A stretch of 9,664 bases of DNA from Anaerolineaceae bacterium UBA5365 (GCA_002407905.1 DHPL01000036.1:45051-54714); one strand, 5' to 3'; counted from the first letter of the stretch, positions 1 through 7,231 are shown. The notes: generated by a model from the letters alone, not told the origin. A program made the numbers and translations.

Positions 1-180
1 GCCGCAGGCTTCCTTGGTGCCAAAAAGTTTCATCTTGTCACGCAGGAAATGCAGCAGGCTCATTGTGGGGTCAATCGAATAACAGACCTCCTGGCCATTG
101 ACGGTCAGGCAGAGGTCCACCGGTGCTTGCTTTGAGGCGGGGTGTTCGGCAAACCTTGAAAAATCTTTTGTCTCGGCCAT
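1..180 (-). CDS. [2Fe-2S] iron-sulfur subunit of a molybdenum hydroxylase, N-terminal part (cut by window edge)
   Basis: Reading the minus strand from an ATG at 180-178 gives 60 residues before the window ends. Residues 21-60 match the start of the plant-type ferredoxin domain of CoxS/XdhC-type small subunits: a short beta-hairpin with VNGQEV (27-32), then LLHFLRDKMKLFGTKEACG, whose Cys59 is the first ligand of the usual GCxxGxCG cluster loop. The rest of that loop, the second [2Fe-2S] domain and the end of the gene lie outside the window. The first 20 residues are a somewhat long polar leader for this family. The start is supported by GAGGG eight bases upstream and by its position four bases after the FAD gene stop, so the two are translated together. 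In this family the subunit passes electrons from the molybdenum site to FAD. The large molybdopterin subunit would be expected further left, outside the window. Confidence 0.88.
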   Translation of the reverse strand, partial: MAETKDFSRFAEHPASKQAPVDLCLTVNGQEVCYSIDPTMSLLHFLRDKMKLFGTKEACG

Positions 181-184
181 TTGC

Positions 185-1036
185 TTAGCCCTCTTTCGTG
201 TTGACTAGCCGCAGCCCGCGCTTGAGCAGTACTCCGGCAATATGTTTGCGATACTCAGCTGAGGAACGGACGTCAGAGATGGGTTTGATGTGCTTTTGGA
301 TCTCCTCCGCAGCCCAGAGGATCTTTTCCTCATCGAGTTCGCCTTCGTTGAGCCCCTTTTCCAATTCAGTCAAGCGCAGCGGGGTAACCGCCACAGCGCA
401 GATCGCCGCGGATACCCGGCCTTCACCATTCTTTCGGCAGGCTACGCCCACTGTAGCCAGGTCGTGGCCCTTCAAGCGGGATTGCTTGAGGTAAACGCTC
501 TTATCATTGGGGCCTGGGGGTGGGAGGTGGACTGATACAACCAAATCTCCCTTTTGAAGAACGGTTTTCTTTACACCCGTGAAAAACTCGCTCAGTTTTA
601 CATCGCGTTCCCCATCCACGCCTGCAATCTTGACCGTCGCATCATAAACCAGAAGCGAGGGCGGCAAGTCCGCGCCAGGAGAAGCGTTGCAGATATTCCC
701 AACCAGGGTAGCCCGGTTGCGCAGCTGATGCGAGGCCAGGGTTTCACAAGCCTGGTGCAATGCGGGGTATTTCTCTTTGACCCAATCGGTCCCGATCAGC
801 CGGTTTACTACCACGCGCGCGCCGATCTCAGCACCACCTTCATCGGAATAGGACAACTGGTCCATTTCCGGGATGGCTTTGATATCCACGATGTGCTTGG
901 CGTCAATGAAGTTCCGGCGCAGCAGGATCATCAGGTCTGTGCCGCCAGCCAATACATAGGCTGCATCGTTTTGCGTGAGAAATTGATTGGCTTCCTGGAG
1001 AGTTTGGGGCTTGTAATACTTGAAAGTGCTTAACAC
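185..1036 (-). CDS. FAD-binding subunit of a molybdenum hydroxylase (CoxM/XdhB-like)
   Basis: This 283-residue protein has the usual length and layout of the medium subunit of xanthine dehydrogenase/CO dehydrogenase-like enzymes. The N-terminal FAD domain carries AGGTDLM (residues 30-36) and LVGNICNASPGADLPP (111-126), the two loops that hold the FAD pyrophosphate. The C-terminal part (about 180-280) fits the CO dehydrogenase flavoprotein C-terminal domain. The role is to carry electrons from the [2Fe-2S] subunit to NAD+ or another acceptor, in a cytoplasmic heterotrimer. The start is a GTG at 1036-1034, preceded by AAAGGAGG (1050-1043) with a six-base spacer. Gene order FAD then Fe-S, with a four-base gap, is typical. 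Family members oxidise xanthine, nicotinate, aldehydes, CO, uracil and other compounds, and this subunit does not reveal the substrate. Purine or pyrimidine oxidation is a guess from the neighbouring genes. Confidence 0.92.
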   Translation of the reverse strand: MLSTFKYYKPQTLQEANQFLTQNDAAYVLAGGTDLMILLRRNFIDAKHIVDIKAIPEMDQLSYSDEGGAEIGARVVVNRLIGTDWVKEKYPALHQACETLASHQLRNRATLVGNICNASPGADLPPSLLVYDATVKIAGVDGERDVKLSEFFTGVKKTVLQKGDLVVSVHLPPPGPNDKSVYLKQSRLKGHDLATVGVACRKNGEGRVSAAICAVAVTPLRLTELEKGLNEGELDEEKILWAAEEIQKHIKPISDVRSSAEYRKHIAGVLLKRGLRLVNTKEG

Positions 1037-1042
1037 TAAAAG

Positions 1043-1050
1043 CCTCCTTT
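1043..1050 (-). promoter_or_regulatory. Ribosome binding site of the FAD subunit gene
   Basis: Read on the minus strand this is AAAGGAGG, a near-complete anti-16S match, six bases before the GTG at 1036. It decides the non-ATG start of the FAD gene. A GCCTC stretch about 20 bases upstream in the transcript could pair with GAGGC at the Shine-Dalgarno, but the helix is only five base pairs and may mean nothing. Confidence 0.7.
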
Positions 1051-1150
1051 TATGTACCGCGGTGAGGCGGCCTTGAAAACAAGATTACCTCGCGAAACAC
1101 GCATGAAACAAATCGATCCGATGCACATTTTTACGAAGGTTTCTAAAGTT

Positions 1151-1166
1151 ATTCTAACATAGCGGT
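1151..1166 (-). promoter_or_regulatory. Probable extended -10 promoter for the molybdenum hydroxylase genes
   Basis: On the minus strand the bases TGTTAGAAT (1159-1151) form an extended -10 element, TGn followed by TAGAAT, which matches TATAAT at five of six positions. There is no good -35 at 17 bases, as expected for an extended -10 promoter. A TTGACC lies only eight bases upstream of the TAGAAT. Transcription would begin near 1144, giving a leader of roughly 107 bases before the FAD gene. A perfect ten-base palindrome TTATCGATAA (1187-1196) lies about 43-52 bases upstream of that start and could be a regulator site. The 1037-1232 gap is AT-rich around 1140-1215 and holds no credible gene. 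The call rests on consensus matching by eye. Confidence 0.4.
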
Positions 1167-1232
1167 CAATAGAAATTCTTTGTTAATTATCGATAAAATT
1201 GCTCTATTTTAAAACCGCTTGCTTGTACAAAT

Positions 1233-2681
1233 TCACAGCCAGCCTTGTTCCAACGGTGCTTTTCTTGGCTGGAACTCCTGCTCAATTTCCTCCGCTATGC
1301 TGATCAAAATAGGCTCATTGAAGGGGTAACCCAGCAGCTCCATGCCTACCGGAATGCCCAAGGGCGCGGACGAACTTGGCTCAGTAAAGCCAACCGGTAC
1401 ACACAGCGATGGGAATCCGGTTACGGATGCCAGCACGCCATTCCGCAGGCTCTGGGCCCAACCCACAGGGCAAACCGGCACTTGCTGGTGCGGGAATACC
1501 AGTGCATCCAGCTCGTAGGCTGCGTAGAGCTCCGCCAGCCATTGGCGCAGGCCCTCCTGCCTAAAGATCATCTCCTGATAATCTGTGCTCCTGGTGGAAA
1601 GGTTCCTTGCTTTCAGCAGATTCTCGTGAATGCTGGGGGAATACTTTCCGCTTTCGATGATCGCCTCGAGGCTCGCCACCGGTGCGCCGCTTTCCATCAG
1701 ATATGCGTTCAGGTGTTCCTGGAATTCGTGAAGATGGACGCTGGTACGCTCCAGAATGTGCTGGGAACTAAAGGGCAGGTCGAGTTCAACCAGTTTAGCC
1801 CTGGCCCGCCCGATGCCTTCAAGCGCAGTTTTGACAATCCTATTGACTTCGGTGCTTCCTTCCCCGCTGCCAAAGAATCCGCGCAGCACCCCCAGGCGAA
1901 CATCCTTGAATTCCAGGCTGCTTCCGGGCTCTTTGCGTGACCGCAGCAGTTGGCCCCAAGCCGTCACCGCGTCCAAGGGTTCAAACCCGGCGATCACAGA
2001 TTGCACCAGGGCCAGGTCCGCTGCTGTACGGGTGATGGGTCCGGCTGTATCCTGCCTGAGTGAGTAAGGGATGATGCCGGTCCGGCTGACGGAGCCCATG
2101 CTGGGGCGCAAGCCGAAGAGGTTACAGGCACTAGCAGGAGAGCGAATGCTATTTACCGTATCCGTGCCTAAACCAACCATGCCAAAATTCGCGGCTACCG
2201 CCGCGCCGGTTCCGCCGCTGCTGCCGCCCGGCGTGCGGTTAAGGTCATAGGGGTTTAAAGTTTGGCCCTTGATCGAGCTGATCGTCTCGCCCCAAATGGC
2301 AAACTCATGCAAATTGGTCTTAGCCAGAATAATCGCACCGGCAGCACGCAGGCGGCTGATGATCGGCGCATCTCGCCCGCTCTCGAAGCCCTCTAAGGAA
2401 AGGCTTCCGCCGGTGGTCGGCAACTCAGCGGTTTCAATGTTGTCTTTGACTAAAACAGGCACACCGTGCAAAGGTCCAGCCCAGTATCCGTTTTCCTTAA
2501 AAGACTCATCCAGTTTCTGCGCCTGGGCCAAGGCATTTGGGTTCACGCAGATCACGCTGCGCAGCTTCCCATCCAGCCGCGCGATGCGCTCAAGATAGAA
2601 ACTGACCAGCTCTGCGGCACTCAGCCTGGAGTCACGCAGCGCCTGGTGGAAATCACTAATACTCAGCTCTAATAATTGCAT
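1233..2681 (-). CDS. Amidase-signature family hydrolase
   Basis: This 482-residue protein is a complete amidase-signature enzyme, a family that hydrolyses linear C-N amide bonds and includes GatA, fatty acid amide hydrolase, allophanate hydrolase and ureidomalonase. With numbering from the chosen start, the Ser-cisSer-Lys triad is visible: Lys79 in VLVKDNIET, cis-Ser154 in PGGSSGG, and nucleophile Ser178 in TDTVNSIRSPAS. The 24-residue spacing between the two serines is the one known for the family. The usual TDTGGSIR is TDTVNSIR here, which I recall from some family members. An ATG at 2717 would add 12 residues, but the ATG at 2681 has AGGAG nine bases upstream and gives a normal N-terminus (MQLLELSISDFHQ), so I chose it. 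No signal peptide is seen, so it is probably cytoplasmic. It is transcribed divergently from the PucR gene. GatA is unlikely, since no gatB or gatC is adjacent. A catabolic amidase or ureido-acid hydrolase fits the context. Confidence 0.88.
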   Translation of the reverse strand: MQLLELSISDFHQALRDSRLSAAELVSFYLERIARLDGKLRSVICVNPNALAQAQKLDESFKENGYWAGPLHGVPVLVKDNIETAELPTTGGSLSLEGFESGRDAPIISRLRAAGAIILAKTNLHEFAIWGETISSIKGQTLNPYDLNRTPGGSSGGTGAAVAANFGMVGLGTDTVNSIRSPASACNLFGLRPSMGSVSRTGIIPYSLRQDTAGPITRTAADLALVQSVIAGFEPLDAVTAWGQLLRSRKEPGSSLEFKDVRLGVLRGFFGSGEGSTEVNRIVKTALEGIGRARAKLVELDLPFSSQHILERTSVHLHEFQEHLNAYLMESGAPVASLEAIIESGKYSPSIHENLLKARNLSTRSTDYQEMIFRQEGLRQWLAELYAAYELDALVFPHQQVPVCPVGWAQSLRNGVLASVTGFPSLCVPVGFTEPSSSAPLGIPVGMELLGYPFNEPILISIAEEIEQEFQPRKAPLEQGWL

Positions 2682-2848
2682 CTTATTTCGCTCCTGACCT
2701 GAGATTATTCTAATCATACGCTATTGGACGACAAGCCTCTTTGTGATATCCTAACAATAATCCAAGGTTTAAATCCTGCTTATTTGTTCGATTTTTATAA
2801 AGCCATTCTAGAGAAGATTGTATAGAATCAATGAGAGGCCAGGAAAAA
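2682..2848. promoter_or_regulatory. Divergent control region between the amidase and PucR genes
   Basis: This AT-rich 167-base stretch separates the two divergent genes and must hold promoters for both. A perfect inverted repeat GATTA-TTC-TAATC lies at 2703-2715, 22 bases upstream of the amidase start, and could be an operator. TATAGAAT at 2821-2828 contains TAGAAT, a five-of-six -10 match for the rightward PucR operon. Transcription from it would begin near 2835, compatible with a PucR start at 2849 but not at 2831. A second candidate -10 is TATAAA at 2796-2801. Neither has a good -35. PucR-type regulators usually act on promoters of adjacent catabolic genes, so control of both directions by the neighbouring regulator is likely but not shown. 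Confidence 0.4.
2691..2695 (-). promoter_or_regulatory. Ribosome binding site that sets the amidase start
   Basis: The minus strand reads AGGAG here, nine bases before the ATG at 2681. It lies inside the alternative longer reading frame that starts at 2717, and favours the shorter 482-residue protein. Confidence 0.6.
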
Positions 2849-4528
2849 ATGCAAAAAATGCTGAAAGTTCGCCTCAGAGATATTTTAGGCATCGAGCTCT
2901 TAGCCGATGCTGAGATCCTCGCCGGTCATGCAGGCCTGGATAACGAGATCACCTCGGTCAACGTTTGGGAAGTGCCAGACATTGCCGAGTGGGTCCGGCG
3001 TGGGGAGCTTCTGCTCACCACTGCTTACCCTGTTACTGAGAAAATCGAGTCCTTGCATACGCTGCTGCCTATTTTAAAGGAAAAAGGCGTCTGCGGTATC
3101 GGGATCAAAACCAAGCGCTACATCGAAGATGTGCCCGATGACATTGTGCATACGGCCAATTCCCTGGATTTCCCCATCATCCGGATTGCCAAAAACGTTT
3201 CTTTCGGAGACCTTATCAGGGACATCCTCGCTTTCCTCACCGGGGAACAAACCCGGCTCCTGGAACAGATCAACACATTCAACGAGCAGCTTAAAGCAGT
3301 GATGGCCAAGCAAGGCGGCCTGGAAAAATACGCCGAGCAAATCTATGAGGTTGTTCAATCGCCGTTGGTGATCTGCGACGATATCTTTAAGCGTTACAGT
3401 ATTTACACAGGGGACGAGGAAGCCTACCAGGTTTTGGCCGAAGAAATCGAAGAGTTGGTAGGCGGACAGGAGAAAACGGGAGAGAACCTCAAGACCGGAA
3501 TTGGTGAAAGCACCGACATGCTCGGCGGCAACCCTGTGAAACGCATCACCATACCCACCTACTTCGATAACATCCAGTATGGCAAAATCATCGTCTGGGA
3601 CCTGGAAAACAAACTGAACGAGACCGATATTTTCGTGATCGAATCCGCGTCCTCGCTCATCGCCCTGAATACGATCACACGCCTCACCCTGGTGGAACGC
3701 GAAAACCTGCACTACGCCAATTTTATAGAGCAGCTGCTCAGTAACGACCCGATCCAAAAATCCAAGGCTCTCAGCGAAGCCGAGTACTTTGAATTCCATC
3801 CGGAATTGGACCACCAATGCGTTGTGCTGAGTCTTAACAAGCATCGCAGCAATTTCCTGCGTTCGGATGAAGACCCGCTGCTGAAAAGCAACAGCACCAT
3901 CTTGCTGCGTGTATTGGAGCAATTGCGCAGCGCCTATTCCCACGGTTTCATTTCTGCCAGCAAAGCCAACGAAGCCATTTTCTTCCTGGAGGCAAACCCA
4001 ACCCTCCCGGAAAAGAAGATGGCCGAACGATGCGAACAATTTTGTGACCTGCTTTTCCAGATTGTTAAACAGGAGAAGGTTGATCAAACCGCCTTCATCG
4101 GCGTGGGGAGACGCTACCCCGGCTACGCCAACCTTGCCGAGAGCTTCCAGGAAGCCGGGCTGGTGGTCAAGATTATGGAAAATGGCGTGTCCAACGGCAA
4201 GCACATCGCCCGATTCGAGGAATTAGGCCTGCTTAAGATTTTTGGCCAGCCGGAACTGCGCGAAACCTTCCTGGGTTTTGCCAACGATGTGCTTAAACCC
4301 CTCACTGATTACGACTCGAATAAAGATGGTGAACTCATCGATACAGTCAAGGCCTACTTCACCCACGGCGGCAACTTCAGGCGCATCTCGGAGGACCTCT
4401 TTACGCATTACAACACCGTGATCTACCGGGTGAACCGCATTCGCGAGTTGCTGCACGTGGATTTAAAGGACCCGGATACGGCCTTCAACCTTCAACTCGC
4501 ACTGCGCATCAAGGACCTACTGGAGTAG
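2849..4528 (+). CDS. PucR-family transcriptional regulator
   Basis: About 559 residues with the full PucR layout. The N-terminal PucR domain (roughly 5-140) has the typical opening VRLRDILGIELL, the segment VNVWEVPDIAEWVRRGELLLTTAYP, and IRIAKNVSFGDLIRDIL. The middle (about 280-430) is a divergent CdaR/GGDEF-like region. The C-terminus (about 495-559) is the PucR helix-turn-helix domain, with YFTHGGNFRRISEDLFTHYN, NTVIYRVNRIREL and a leucine-rich ending. The family includes Bacillus PucR (purine use) and CdaR-type regulators, and many members activate nitrogen or carbon catabolic operons in response to a metabolite. The ATG at 2831 is possible. The ATG at 2849 has AGAGG ten bases and AGGA four bases upstream and fits the -10 at 2821-2828, so I prefer it; 2858 is a third option. 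The stop codon TAG is followed directly by the ATG of the DUF2877 gene, so the regulator is probably co-transcribed with the genes it controls. Confidence 0.93.
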   Translation: MQKMLKVRLRDILGIELLADAEILAGHAGLDNEITSVNVWEVPDIAEWVRRGELLLTTAYPVTEKIESLHTLLPILKEKGVCGIGIKTKRYIEDVPDDIVHTANSLDFPIIRIAKNVSFGDLIRDILAFLTGEQTRLLEQINTFNEQLKAVMAKQGGLEKYAEQIYEVVQSPLVICDDIFKRYSIYTGDEEAYQVLAEEIEELVGGQEKTGENLKTGIGESTDMLGGNPVKRITIPTYFDNIQYGKIIVWDLENKLNETDIFVIESASSLIALNTITRLTLVERENLHYANFIEQLLSNDPIQKSKALSEAEYFEFHPELDHQCVVLSLNKHRSNFLRSDEDPLLKSNSTILLRVLEQLRSAYSHGFISASKANEAIFFLEANPTLPEKKMAERCEQFCDLLFQIVKQEKVDQTAFIGVGRRYPGYANLAESFQEAGLVVKIMENGVSNGKHIARFEELGLLKIFGQPELRETFLGFANDVLKPLTDYDSNKDGELIDTVKAYFTHGGNFRRISEDLFTHYNTVIYRVNRIRELLHVDLKDPDTAFNLQLALRIKDLLE

Positions 4529-5479
4529 ATGATGCCACCACTCAGCGCTAGCAGGATCTCGGGGGATTTGGTCGAATATCTGGCCGATTCAAAGCCCCAT
4601 CCCGCGCGTGTGCATTCGCTTTTCACCCGGGCTTTCAACTTGAAAGTGGCTGATGGTTGCCTGGTAAGCGGGACAAACAGCAGGGGTTATATCGCTCCGA
4701 TGGGTTTTTCCTTCCAGAGCCTCCAAACCAGTGGCTGGCCTTTTAGTCTGGACCAGGAACTTATTCTCCATCCTGGCGGTGTCTGCAGCGCCAGCGGTGA
4801 GCTGCTGATCGATTTTTCGAACGCAGCCATCTGGAACCCAAGTTTAGCTACCATTTATCTTCCGCTGGAGCAACAGGAGCGCTGCCTCCATTTACTCACC
4901 AGAATTCTGGCAGGCAGCCAGAACGGCATCTTCACGCCGCTATTACCGGGCATCTTTGGTGAGGAACTGCCCTCCGACCTGCCGCTCCATGCCGCCTTCA
5001 TCGCACCCCGTGTTTTTAGCTTTTTTGGCCATCTGGCTAACTCAGAATGGCAGGCAGCGGCCTTGGATTCCGAAGGCCTCATAGGCTTTGGCTCCGGGCT
5101 GACCCCCTCAGCGGATGATTTTTTAGCCGCCATCCTCGGCCTTTACACTGCCCTGCCCCTGGACGTAAAAGAGAATAAAGCTGGCTTTAGCCTGGTGGCG
5201 GAGCGGATCCTTGAACTGGCCCCTGCACGCACCAGCCTGGTAAGTGCTGAGATGCTGCGTCATGCTGCTAACGGCCGGCTGCCTAGCCCGCATCAGAGCC
5301 TGCTCGCGGCGCTGGACTCTGGCTCGGTTTTTGAAGTGGAAGAGGCTGCTCGGGCTGTGCTGAATGTAGGGGTAAATTCAGGCGGGGATTTTCTCTTCGG
5401 TTTACTGGCTGGGCTTGTTCTCATGGCAGAGGCCAAAATGGTGCTCTGCGATCAAATTAAGGAGATAGATCAATGTTAG
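4529..5479 (+). CDS. DUF2877 protein, AllH/YlbF/YahE-like subunit of an FdrA-type carbamoyltransferase
   Basis: This 316-residue protein has the DUF2877 hallmark loops: LIGFGSGLTPSADDFLAAILGL (about 184-205), RTSLVSAEMLRHAANGR (234-250) and VGVNSGGDFLFGLLAGL (281-297). In E. coli the family member YlbF (AllH) is one of three proteins required for oxamate carbamoyltransferase activity together with FdrA and YlbE; YahE is a paralogue. The usual loop as I recall it is GLTPxGDD, and here the Gly is Ala (PSADD, residues 193-197). The ATG at 4529 directly follows the regulator stop, with GGAG only three bases away. The second ATG at 4532 has a better six-base spacing, so the true protein may be one residue shorter. 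The end overlaps fdrA by seven bases (ATGTTAG). No membrane segment or signal peptide is seen. Family assignment is secure; the substrate of this version is not known. Confidence 0.88.
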   Translation: MMPPLSASRISGDLVEYLADSKPHPARVHSLFTRAFNLKVADGCLVSGTNSRGYIAPMGFSFQSLQTSGWPFSLDQELILHPGGVCSASGELLIDFSNAAIWNPSLATIYLPLEQQERCLHLLTRILAGSQNGIFTPLLPGIFGEELPSDLPLHAAFIAPRVFSFFGHLANSEWQAAALDSEGLIGFGSGLTPSADDFLAAILGLYTALPLDVKENKAGFSLVAERILELAPARTSLVSAEMLRHAANGRLPSPHQSLLAALDSGSVFEVEEAARAVLNVGVNSGGDFLFGLLAGLVLMAEAKMVLCDQIKEIDQC

Positions 5480-7044
5480 GTGCATTAATACGCAAAAATG
5501 CCTACTACGACTCAGTCACGCTCATGCTTATCTCGCAGGACCTCAAAGAGCAGGCTGGCGTGCAAGAGGTGCTGGTAGGCATGGGTACAGAACTCAACCT
5601 GGATCTGGTGCGCAACCTGGAAATGTTCAGCCCGGAACTGGAGCCCGTTGGACCGAATGATATGTTCATCGCGGCGAAATTTGATGAGCAACAAACTTCT
5701 TTTCAGGCGATCGAAACCGCCTTTGACGAGCTGATCAGCAAGAAAAGCGCGGATTCAAATGGCAACTACCAACCCCCCACACTGAAATCCGCCTTGCGCC
5801 AGTTGCCGGATGCCAACCTGGTCCAAATCTCCATCCCCGGGCAGTATGCCTCCGCCGAGGTTGAAGAGGCCCTGAATGCCGGCCTGCATGTGATGCTCTT
5901 TTCCGATAATGTGCCAATAGAAGATGAGCTCCGTTTGAAAAAGAAGGCGGTTGAAAAAGGCCTGCTGCTCATGGGGCCCGACTGCGGAACCGCGATCATC
6001 AACGGCGTCCCGCTCTGCTTTGCCAATGCAGTTAAACGCGGCAAAATCGGTGTGGTTGGGGCTTCCGGCACAGGCACACAGGAAGTAACCACGCTGATCG
6101 ATAAACTTGGTGAAGGCCTTTCACAGGTGATCGGCACCGGCGGCCGTGACCTGAGCGAAGCCGTTGGCGGCTTGATGATGCTTCAGGGTTTCGATGCACT
6201 GATCACGGACCCGGAAACCGAAGTGATCGTGCTCATTTCCAAACCCCCAGCGGCCGCGGTTGCCAAAAAGATCTACGATCGCGCGAAAACAAGCCCTAAA
6301 CCGGTTGTGATTGATTTCATCGGCGGTGATGCCCAGGCTATCCGCGAAGCAGGGGCTTACCCTTGCCTCAGCTTTGAGGACGCGGCCGCTAAAGCGGTTG
6401 CCTTGCTGCGCGGCGAACCAGTGCAGGACCAGGACAGCCTCCGGATGGCCGATTCCGCATTGGAAGAGCTGCTGACTGCGGAATTGGGCCGCCTCCAACC
6501 TGAACAGACCAAGCTGCTCGGGCTCTATACGGGCGGCACCTTGGCGGATGAAGCCATGAAATTCCTGGGCCAGAAGACCGCGATTTACTCCAATATCCCG
6601 CTTAGTCCCGAACTGGCGCTTGAAAACATGCCTGCCGCCGGCGGCCATCTCATCCTGGATTTGGGCGAGGATCAATTTACCCGCGGCCGGGCGCACCCGA
6701 TGATCGACCCGCTTACGCGTTCCGAGTTTTTCTCTTCACGGGTGGATGGGCAGACAGCCATCGTGCTTCTGGACCTGGTCCTCGGCTATGGATCCCACGC
6801 AGACCCGGCCAAAGCCGTGGTCCAGTCCGTGCTGGAAGCCCGCGCCAGGTTAGCCCGGGAGGGCAAGGACCTGGTTGTGGTGGCCTCGGTGACCGGTACA
6901 GATCAGGACCCCCAGGACCTGGGCAGTTCAACCAGGACCTTAAAGCAGGCTGGTATCATCGTGATGCCATCCAATGCCCAGGCTGTACGCTTGGTATCCC
7001 GGATGATGGAAAAAATGCACTCAGGAGCGGAAAATGGCGCTTAA
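5473..7044 (+). CDS. fdrA: FdrA family protein (AllF/YahF-like), succinyl-CoA synthetase-related carbamoyltransferase subunit
   Basis: A 523-residue protein of the FdrA family, related to succinyl-CoA synthetase. It has the family N-terminus with YYDSVTLMLISQDLKE (11-26), a conserved LPDANLVQISIPGQYA segment (111-126), GLLLMGPDCGT (163-173), and a Rossmann-type CoA-ligase fold with KIGVVGASGTGTQEV (191-205) and GTGGRDLSEAVGG (221-233). The second half has LYTGGTLADEA (351-361), GRAHPMIDP (405-413) and VASVTGTDQDPQ (470-481). In E. coli, FdrA (AllF) with AllG and AllH makes oxamate carbamoyltransferase, which phosphorolyses oxalurate to oxamate and carbamoyl phosphate. The start at 5473 has AAGGAG eight bases upstream and overlaps the DUF2877 stop. 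The protein ends soon after the last domain and lacks the roughly 50-residue tail I recall at the end of E. coli FdrA (555 residues). That tail resembles the next small gene here. Confidence 0.93.
   Translation: MLGALIRKNAYYDSVTLMLISQDLKEQAGVQEVLVGMGTELNLDLVRNLEMFSPELEPVGPNDMFIAAKFDEQQTSFQAIETAFDELISKKSADSNGNYQPPTLKSALRQLPDANLVQISIPGQYASAEVEEALNAGLHVMLFSDNVPIEDELRLKKKAVEKGLLLMGPDCGTAIINGVPLCFANAVKRGKIGVVGASGTGTQEVTTLIDKLGEGLSQVIGTGGRDLSEAVGGLMMLQGFDALITDPETEVIVLISKPPAAAVAKKIYDRAKTSPKPVVIDFIGGDAQAIREAGAYPCLSFEDAAAKAVALLRGEPVQDQDSLRMADSALEELLTAELGRLQPEQTKLLGLYTGGTLADEAMKFLGQKTAIYSNIPLSPELALENMPAAGGHLILDLGEDQFTRGRAHPMIDPLTRSEFFSSRVDGQTAIVLLDLVLGYGSHADPAKAVVQSVLEARARLAREGKDLVVVASVTGTDQDPQDLGSSTRTLKQAGIIVMPSNAQAVRLVSRMMEKMHSGAENGA
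7023..7027 (+). promoter_or_regulatory. Ribosome binding site of the 65-residue gene, inside fdrA
   Basis: AGGAG lies in the last codons of fdrA, six bases before the ATG at 7034. A well placed site supports independent initiation of the small gene rather than its being a frameshifted end of fdrA. Confidence 0.65.
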
Positions 7045-7231
7045 TGATCTCTTCACTCAGGAACTTAAGGTAATCAACATGGGCTTGGAGTCTTTTCACG
7101 ATGAACTCAAAAGCCAGCACGTACAAACCGTCCAGGTTGCCTGGAAACCCCGGGCGGGCGGCAGTCAAAAAATGCTCTCATTGCTCAATAAACTTAAAAA
7201 AGTATCCTCATCAAAGGAGAAAGCAGGCTAA
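7034..7231 (+). CDS. Small free-standing module related to the FdrA C-terminal tail / YahG N-terminal segment
   Basis: This gene encodes 65 residues. The core is LKVINMGLESFHDELKSQHV (11-30) followed by VAWKPRAGG (35-43) and a basic, Lys-rich end. From memory of the E. coli proteins, the end of FdrA carries VINIGLRSFALEL and then WSPVAGGNKKLARLLERL, and the start of YahG carries VINVGIAMFSDDLKKQHV. The small protein therefore matches a segment that is fused to FdrA in one system and to the DUF1116 protein in another. Its start overlaps fdrA by 11 bases in the +1 frame and has its own AGGAG. Its TAA stop touches the DUF1116 start codon, and the two are in the same frame. It is probably a small structural or interface part of the carbamoyltransferase complex. 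That function is inference, while the match to both fused forms can be checked directly. No transmembrane segment or metal motif is seen. Confidence 0.85.
   Translation: MALNDLFTQELKVINMGLESFHDELKSQHVQTVQVAWKPRAGGSQKMLSLLNKLKKVSSSKEKAG

Noticed and set aside
2682..2717. Twelve-residue N-terminal extension of the amidase
   Set aside because: The ATG at 2681 has AGGAG at nine bases, and the extension contains that site and the inverted repeat, so it looks like leader.
2710..2892. Sixty-codon minus-strand frame across the divergent region
   Set aside because: It covers the start of pucR and the AT-rich control region, with no convincing ribosome binding site or protein features.
3074..4204. 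Long open frame on the minus strand (376 codons) opposite the PucR gene
   Set aside because: It lies wholly opposite a gene with clear PucR domains, has no recognisable motif, and is a by-product of codon bias in the real gene.
6121..6696. Minus-strand open frame of 191 codons opposite fdrA
   Set aside because: It overlaps the conserved core of FdrA and has no recognisable protein features.
7023..7044. Programmed frameshift joining fdrA to the small protein
   Set aside because: The small gene is in the +1 frame, and GCT before the TAA would re-pair poorly on CTT. AGGAG is about 11 bases upstream of that codon, too far for a prfB-like shift but well placed for initiation at 7034.
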